Assembly (NCBI GenBank): GCA_024138025.1
Contig: JAMXBD010004225.1
Location: 1-64,000 of the forward strand
Source: Combretum micranthum
Lineage: Eukaryota; Streptophyta; Magnoliopsida; Myrtales; Combretaceae
Direction: 5' to 3'
DNA: 64,000 nt
Positions 56,390-64,000 of this stretch are shown piece after piece. Within the stretch, counting starts at the first letter, position 1. The number at the start of each line of letters is the position of its first letter. Position numbers and translations under genes: made by a program. The notes under the pieces were generated by a model, which was given only the letters and a program-made list of their open reading frames with translations, searched no databases and was not told the origin of the DNA.

Positions 56390-57276
56390 AAGGCATTAGA
56401 GATATCTTTATTTGTAATTATTAGCATTTTTTTTTTTTACTTTTTATTATGTTTATTTTGGATCACTCATCAATTTGTAAAAGGATAATATTTAATTGTT
56501 TCTTAGATAATAATTTCCTTGTTTAGTTATTTTTTGTCATGATTTTAAACTAACATAGCTTTTGGATGTGATATCTAATTGCAACAACTACTTTACATTG
56601 TTAAAAAAATTATGACAAATTTTATTTTTTCTTTAAATAAAACAATATATGTATCACCACTGCTCAAACTAGATAAATTTTTAAAAATGTTCATAACTTA
56701 ATAAATAGTATGCTATTTGGCCTCAAGACGGGAAAGTGAAGACTAGGATCATACATGTGTTATATATGGGGGGTGTATTATTTTATAGCTATTTTTTGCC
56801 ATTTCGAACATCAATGATAATGCAAAGGCTGCTGTAAGACTCAAAGGACCTGCAAATTTTCAAGAAGCTCATAAATTTTCAAATGCTAAGAACTCACAAT
56901 GAAGCTTTGCATTTGGGGTTTTGAACCTTTTTTTATGTCACACAGTTTTGCTTCTATTTCAAAATAAAATAATTGTTTATGATTTTGATAATTTGGCCTA
57001 AGGCATGATTTCACCAATAAATACCTATCTCACACGTCTATTGATATCAGCAGCCAACATTTTTGAAAGTCTTATGGTCACATTGGTAAGAACGGGACTT
57101 TTCTCATATATAACGAGGGTAGATGTGGTAGGGACTTCATTTTCAAAGCAAGCAGAAAAAATTATAATTAATTTTTCCAACTACAAGACAACAAGAACAA
57201 CATTGTTTTGTGGTCTTAAGGACTATTTGGTATGGGACCATTGTAGACATTCACAGTAGCACAATTTTTGTGTTTC

Positions 57277-57316
<40 letters not shown>

Positions 57317-60250
57317 GGGGAAGAGAAAGAGAGAGAGATCAATCTCACCTTTAACCATTATGGTAGTTTGCAATTAAGGAAGTGATATCGGTGGTAAATC
57401 TATAACTTCATAAGCACAAACGACAAATGAGCATATGCCATAAACCAAAAGAAAAATCAAACTAACTGGGAAAATATATGTGAGAGAAAATTTCTAATGT
57501 AGTGAACAAATGTGTTTCAATTATCATGAAATGAGTGGATAGGCATTTCTTCTTAAAATGGATTTGTGTACCAAAAGAAAGCGCAATTATTGTGCACCAT
57601 AAGGCGCTTTTGCAATTATTGGAAGGAAAATTGATCTAAAAATCATGGATAAATAAGAATGAGAAAAATAAATGCAAAAAAAGCAAATGGCGGAGGAAGA
57701 AAATTTTGATCAGTAATTACTAATTGTTATATTCAAATGAAAAATGAAATTTAAGGATAAAAAGATATTTAAAGTCATTATAAAATCAATTATAATTGTC
57801 TGCCCTAATATATAGCCACCCACTCAATTGGAAATAAAAATGAGTAATAAATGTGATATAAATGGAAGTGACAAAGAGAAAGATTTGTTTTAGTCACCAT
57901 TTTACCTTAAAATTATAATGTTAGATTATAATAGCATGAGTTTTATAGATTTTTAAAATAGATTTTAGGGTGTTTTACGAAATTAGAAAAAAAAAAATGA
58001 TATAAGTAATTTTAAGAGTCCAATTTTATGAAGCTTTTGCCAATAGTGCTACCGATTAGTAATTTAATCATCTAATCATTTTACTTAAATAAAGGAATAT
58101 TAATTACAAGACTGTTGGCACACAAAGCCAACCTAAGTGAAGCAAATCTCTTCTTCCAGCCCATCCAATCTGTAGTTCGCACTTTTTTACAGACAATGGC
58201 TAAACCACTCTCGAAAACCCTAACTAATCTATGTCCCCGTGGTGATGTAGATGGAGCATTCCAGAGACATCTATATTCCTATAAATCTTTTGAATTTTCT
58301 ACAGTTCCCTCGTTGTGATTTTCTCACAAGCTCCTTACGAATCAACGTGATACGAAATTTTGCTAACTAGTTCACCACCAATGGGTTCCAAACTAGGACC
58401 TAATCCGGTCCACCAATAACAGGTCTGAAACTGTGATCTGGATCTGATCCATGGTGGTGGGTTTGGATCTGGTTAGGACTTGGGGATTCATAGCCCTAGG
58501 TTAATTGGCCAGGTAAAAGAAAAGAAAAATAAATAAATGAAAGAGATGGAAAAAAAAAAAATGGGGAGGAAACCAAGTAATAATATTCAACATTTAAACT
58601 ATTTCCATATAAATAAGAAAAAAAAATATTTCTTTATTCATAACATTACCATCAACACAAAAAATAAATGCTTGAAAAATGTCTCTAGTTTGATTTACAT
58701 AGAGTTATACCATAAACAATATCATTCCTTAACAACAGGGGCCAAGTTCTTTTCTTTTCTTTTTCTCTTTTTTTTTTTTTTAGGGATATTTGGTTGTATA
58801 ATTTTGTATCATTTGGGCAAAAATCTAGTATCTTATTTGGTTGTTGTATGGTATTCAATATCAGACAACAAATTTTAAGAATATTGTACAAATTTAAAAA
58901 AAAACACGAACATATGGAGGATGTGAGAAATCTTTTTTTTTTTTTTCACTAAACAATTCAAATTATTTTGATAATTTAAAACATTTATAATATTCTTATG
59001 TTGTACTTATATATACCAAATAATAGATAATATGAAATTTTTTGTTTAATAGTGCATATCGAACATGATACATGATACAAGTGAATTATGTTGTCAAGCA
59101 TTCTTTATAATATACTGTTTAGTTTCTCTTGTCTCATTCAATTCTTACAATCAAATGCTACCTAAATCTCACCCAATATTGCAAACACTTCCACAACTAA
59201 AGTCAGATATATTTGTATATATATAAATATATAATTTTAATAATCTTGTAAGAAAATGGATTAAAGGTTATATCGTTCTTAGGCTCAATTTTTATTTTGA
59301 GTTTAAATTAATTTTATACTAAACTTTTTTAATATATGTTCTTTTAATTTAATCAAAAAACATAAAAACTATGGAATAAAAAGTTACACAAACATGGCTC
59401 AGATGTGCACATATAAAAGTTATATTCAATTCAATGGCATATAAGAGAGAGTTGGACTTGTATCTGAATAGTTTTTACAACACAGTGAATTTCATTTGCT
59501 TTATATTGTATGGTCTTCCATTCAAATTATTAAATGTTTTCTACATAAAATTGATAATATTGTATTGTATCCATCAAATTTATATTATAACTAAATATTA
59601 CTAGAATCATATTGTAAAATAATGTCCTTCATGTTGTACACATATTTTATGTTTTCCAATTTTGTCTTGTACAGAACTAAACTTTTATAAAAATTAAATA
59701 CATTTAACACATGTATGAATAGTAGAAATTTACTACCATTGTTAGAAGGATTCAAACATGCATAGTTTGTGTTAAGATCCCTTCCTACCCGACAAATCAT
59801 TTTTCAAAAATGATTATGTTTCATCGGATATTTAAAATTAAAAAAAAAATTAATATATATAGGAACTGGTCGAATTGGTTCCTGCAGGACATCATCATGT
59901 GGCGGAAGTGCAACACATGCAATTTCCACTCGCTACCCATTTGTTTAAAAGATACTCTTTGTCTAAATAACATTATAATAGTACTGGACAGTTATGTGAC
60001 AATTTCGAGTGTCTTTGAAATGTCGGATCCTTCAAATGACATGAAACCGTTGGCCATGCTTAATAATTTCAAGGAATTAATAAGACAATAAAAATGGCCA
60101 CTATCAATGACAAGTTCATTAAAATATTAGATTTTATTTGTTTTCTAATGATTCAATAAGTTGATGTTCTTTCTCCTTTTTGTCCCTATATTATGCTAAA
60201 TTAATGGAAAAATAATACAAATATCCATATAAAATATATTAGTCTAACAA
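56390..60250. other. AT-rich DNA, no gene supported
   Basis: It holds an (AAT)13 microsatellite at 57278-57316 followed by a GA run, and short ORFs at 57005, 58115 and 59810. The 58115-58318 ORF includes an in-frame second Met followed by AKPLSKTLTNL, like an organellar targeting start, but no continuation. Near 58380-58500 'gatctggatctgatcc' and 'ggatctggttagga' recur. Nothing else is recognisable. Confidence 0.4.
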
Positions 60251-60258
60251 ACTTTTAA

Positions 60259-60480
60259 AATGGTAAATGTCATATTTGATAATTGAAATTTATTAATTTA
60301 TACGATTAATTATCTAAAATTTAAAAATATCAATTTACTATCTACAAACATTTCGAATTCATTCATATTACCTAACCAATGTAGTTAAATGTATAAATAA
60401 ATTGATATTTTTAAATATCCAGTAGTTAATTACATAAATTTAAAAAGTTTAAATTACAAATGTGACATTCATCATTTCCA
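60259..60480. mobile_element. MITE-like inverted repeat
   Basis: 'aaatgtcatatttgataatt' on the left mirrors 'aaattacaaatgtgacattc' on the right, and 'tttaaaaatatcaatttac' mirrors 'taaattgatatttttaaat'. It is 222 bp and noncoding. Target duplication was not resolved. Confidence 0.55.
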
Positions 60481-60499
60481 TTTTTAAAATTAGGTTTTA

Positions 60500-60977
60500 T
60501 TTCTATTTAACTTTTAAAAATATGTAATTGATCTCCAAGTTGCTAAAGATTCGACAAACTATATGCTTTAGAAATTAGCTTTTTAGTACGATGAAACACG
60601 GGAAAGGGAAATCCATAATCGATCTCGATCATCATCATTATTGTTATTCCACAAGCATAAGGGTGAGAAGTCCCAATAAAGGCCAACTGGACTCCGGTGA
60701 CAGACCGGCCAACAGTACGTCATTTCTACGCTGATTTTGTTTTGTGAGAAATCAGACCATGTGCAATTTATTGTGCAAGTTGGTGTACGAGGTTCGACCA
60801 TTATGTGCAAGTTGGTCTAAATCAATTATCACTTCAACCAATTGTGATATTCATCGCTACAAATTATGTTTGGTTGCAAGATTGGGCGAAATCAGAAAGA
60901 TTGAACACGATAGCACTAGAAATACCGGACGGTAAAATACTCTTGTATCATATTTGATACGTACGGTAATGTATAAC
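60500..60977. other. Unassigned stretch
   Basis: 60583-60935 is slightly GC-richer and open in short frames on both strands, without a recognisable motif. Confidence 0.35.
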
Positions 60978-61049
60978 TGAAATACCCCAAATTTTACCAA
61001 CCTAAGTTAGAAATGTGACAATTAAATACTATGAAAATATAGGTAATTT

Positions 61050-61850
61050 TGGATCTTATTTTAAATTGAACTTATTAATTGAATTTATATAGTTAGTCAA
61101 TTGATTTTCATAAACTATAGAATATAATTAGATAATTTAATTTGTAAATGGACTTAATTGAAATTAGGAATTCCAATACCACAAATACCCACTTCAACTT
61201 ATCAAATTACTTCAATTTCCTTTTTCTAACATACCAAACTATTCAATTCTTTTCAATTATTGACTTGAAACTAATTTCTCAAGTTGAATTATCTAAATTC
61301 CTAATTCACTAAAAATAAACCCTAATCTAAATTTAGATTAGACTCAAGTCAATAACCCACTAATTATATACCTAAGGTTATAAATATCAAGTGTAGTATG
61401 ACCCGATTAATTTTTAGGGTCTATTAGATAGTAAACGATAGTTTAAAGATGAATTGCTAGGGTTGAAAAATACGCGATAGAAATAGAAACTGATCAATAT
61501 CTACCAAACTAGAACTCGAATAAAAATTCTGAATACATAATCGTAAAATTTAGAATTTTCTAACCCTTTTGAGCACAATACTCTAATTTGACCTATTTGG
61601 ACTAGAAACCCTAATCGCGTAAGTGAAAATTTTGATAATTTAACATAATTAGGAATAATAAATGAATTTAATTGAAAATAAAGACTCTAATGTCATAAAT
61701 ACCTAATTTAACCTATTAAGCAACATCGATGACCTGTTTCAACAAATTCAAATTAATTGATCCTTTTCAATCATCAATTGAACTTTATTAGTCAAGTTTA
61801 ATCATCTAAAACCCTAAATATCCAATTTAGACATTTTAGCCTAAATTCCA
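61050..61850 (+). repeat. Internal duplication inside the LTR
   Basis: 'gaatttaattgaaa-taa-ga', 'ccaataccacaaatacc', 'cttttcaa-tattga' and 'tcaagtt-aat-atctaaa' occur in the same order at 61060-61300 and 61655-61815. Confidence 0.5.
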
Positions 61851-62209
61851 ACTCCTTAAATCCTAGAAGTTTAAATCTAAATATTTGTTTTCAAATACCA
61901 ATTCCTAAGCCCCTAAAACCCTAAATTCAAGTAAGCTATTAATTTTCCTTTAATTAGATTTCCTAAAATTAATTTCTAATGCCAATTAGTTAATTCTCTT
62001 TCTTACTTCTTAAAATCCATTTCTAATTCCCTAAAGCCCATAACCTAAAGGCCTAATTCTTCTTCTAAAACCCTAAGCCCAATTATTCAAAGATCAAGCC
62101 CATAAACCTAAGACCAAAAGCCCATGCATCAAAGCCCATTAGACCATGTTCTTATCATGCACCCTACACATGATATGAAATCTCAATGTCTAGTAAAAAA
62201 TCTAACCTT

Positions 62210-62480
62210 ATGAAAAGACCAAAATAACCTTAGCTACTTCAAGAAGGTTTTTCATCTATGAAATGACCAAATTGCCCCTTAAATATCTACAATGTGAACA
62301 CAAGAAAATATCAAGTGTGTGAAAAGACCAAATTGACCTTAACCAAGTCCAGAAGATTCCTAACCCTAGGAAAAGACTAAAATACCCCTTAAATATCTAC
62401 ACAAGAAAATATCTTCTAGAGTTAGAAGACCAAAATACCCTCAATTAATCAAGCAAAATGACCAAAAAGCCCCTAAACCT
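62210..62480 (+). repeat. Imperfect tandem motif 'GACCAAAATRCCC'
   Basis: Five to six copies of 'gaccaaa-t--ccc(ctta)' spaced about 40-70 bp, with a shared 'tatctacacaagaaaatat' segment repeated twice. They form part of the LTR. Confidence 0.6.
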
Positions 62481-64000
62481 AATTGAAATTACAAGACCTA
62501 AAACAATATAAATATACCTATTAGAAAACCCTAATTTTTTCTTCCATCTATGCAACCCACAACTCCCCAAAAATCCTCTCAAAACATCTCCCAAAACCCA
62601 CAAAAATTCTACAAGAATTCTACAACAATTCCTCTTTAAATCTAGCATCCAATAGGCAATGAAATTCATGATTTCTCTACCATCCAATCTCTCAATTTCT
62701 TTCCCAAATCCAATCTTTATTTCCACCAATTCCTAGATGATTATGAAGGCTAAAAGAAAGGTTAAAGCTAGGAAAAATAAGCTTGAAGAAGTTGCATCAA
62801 TCATTGAGTGATAGAAGTGGTAGTGGAGGCAACTACTTGATTTATTTTCTAATCCAAGTAAGTAATTGTAATTAGTATATTTCATTATGTTGATGACACA
62901 TATATTCATGTAAATTACTAAATAATAACTTAGATTCAAGTATAGATTACTATATGTAAGCTTAAAAAACCGAGATGAGCATGTATGGGTATTTTGATAT
63001 ATATTGGAATTGGGTATGTTGTGTTGATTGTGAAGATTTGAGATGTGATTTGTAATTTTGATTGTAAAATAAATATATGTGTGAAATAGATGAAATAACA
63101 TAGAATAAACATGTTTTATATGAATTCAACATGCTTAAAGATTAATTTATATGCATATATATTAAATATGGACAGCTTGGGTTATCAAATTTAAATAAAA
63201 TACTAAATGAATTTATTTTTGAATGAAATTTATAAAAGTGATAGTTTAACATGTATATAAAAAACTGTAAATTTTTGTGATTTTTGAAATACATTTACTA
63301 TTTTTAAAAATTAAATTACAAAATAGCAAAACAGGGCAAAACAGTGTTTCGGCCAGCAGTGGTGGCGTGAATTCATATGGCCGAACCGGTGACTTTTTCT
63401 CATCCTTTTTCCATGAAACTACAACGGTTTGAAAGCTTAATAAGTTACTTTAATTTGTGTAAAGAACCGGCCAAGAACCGGTCGTTTGATGGTCAAATTC
63501 GATCGAACCGATCGGTCGTCGCTGCCTATGCCCTGTTCTGGACAGTTTTGAATCAATTAAAATTAAAACCATAATTAACTAATTAATTTAGGCCAAATGA
63601 CCTTATAAACATATAAATATATGTGTTAGGAAGTTTATATAAAAATTTGAGCTTAAGAACCCATGTTTAAGATAATAAACCGATTTATTAAAATTAGGGT
63701 GCACACTAGTTTTCTATAGGAAATGAAATGAGGAATTTAAGGTAAATCAATTCTAATCAAATGAATATGAAATAAATGTAAATAATGTGTTTTCATGTTA
63801 AATTATGAATTTTAAGATAAATAATTAATTATTTTTATTTTATGAATTTATTTGATAAAGTAATATAAATATAACATCACAAGATAGTACAAACATAATA
63901 GGAAACTAGTTTAGATTCCTTAGTCCATTTAGATGTAAAAATAAATTATAAATGACTAAATAGAATAATATATTTTAATAAGTTGTTTTACTTAATAAAA

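Larger units (their letters stand above)
60978..64000 (+). repeat. Large Ty3/gypsy LTR, related to 39795-43344, cut by the window end
   Basis: It begins TGAAATACCCCAAATTTT. In order it shares with the 39.8-kb LTR 'aaacgata-tttaa-gatgaa', the 'ctctaatcg-gt-ag-gaaaat' block and a GC-rich patch (here 63340-63545). A 'gaccaaaataccccttaaat' motif repeats at 62210-62480, and a pyrimidine/AAACCC leader at 62520-62640 may mark the transcribed start. The 3' end lies outside the window, so whether it is solo cannot be told. Confidence 0.6.

Overview
This window looks like plant nuclear intergenic DNA from a flowering plant. It is strongly AT-rich, no open reading frame exceeds about 160 codons, and almost everything recognisable is a transposable element (TE) or its remains. 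The plant assignment rests on the element types: Cassandra elements with 5S-rRNA-like LTRs, a Sirevirus-type solo LTR, Athila-like Ty3/gypsy gag, a Ty1/copia element primed by initiator tRNA-Met, TRIMs, hAT and Mutator-like MITEs. I cannot name the species. I found no convincing intact host gene, rRNA or tRNA gene.

Layout. 0-6 kb: a worn Ty3/gypsy protease relic, a copy of an LTR-like dispersed family (called R1 here), and a Sirevirus-type solo LTR (3976-5459). 6-10 kb: a 158-bp tandem repeat split by a minus-strand Cassandra array with three LTRs (7085-8203), then MITEs and a short GC-richer patch with a G-box. 10-20 kb: AT-rich DNA, several MITEs and LTR-like noncoding stretches. 20.7-25 kb: a decayed Athila-like element (primer site, gag, protease, start of RT) with a 1.2-kb TRIM nested in gag. 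25.4-28.1 kb: RNase H and integrase of another Ty3/gypsy element, interrupted by two MITEs. 29.65-34.64 kb: a structurally complete minus-strand Ty1/copia element with both LTRs, a degenerate primer site, a purine tract and a perfect 5-bp target duplication. 34.9-37.6 kb: a probable large LTR. 39.8-43.3 kb: a 3.55-kb Ty3/gypsy solo LTR. 43.46-44.16 kb: a nonautonomous hAT element with a perfect 8-bp duplication. 47.5-52.3 kb: two more R1 copies, one carrying a hAT-type MITE. 54.98-55.12 kb: an unusual hairpin built from repeats of one short palindrome. 55.58-56.39 kb: a full Cassandra element. 61-64 kb: a second copy of the 39.8-kb LTR family, cut by the window edge.

None of these elements appears able to move by itself; all coding regions carry stops and frameshifts. 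The interest lies in the nesting: target duplications and reading frames that resume across insertions give the order of events. I found no new gene system. The best candidates for something unexplained are the hairpin at 55 kb, the three-LTR Cassandra array, and a GC-rich motif cluster inside the 3.55-kb solo LTR.
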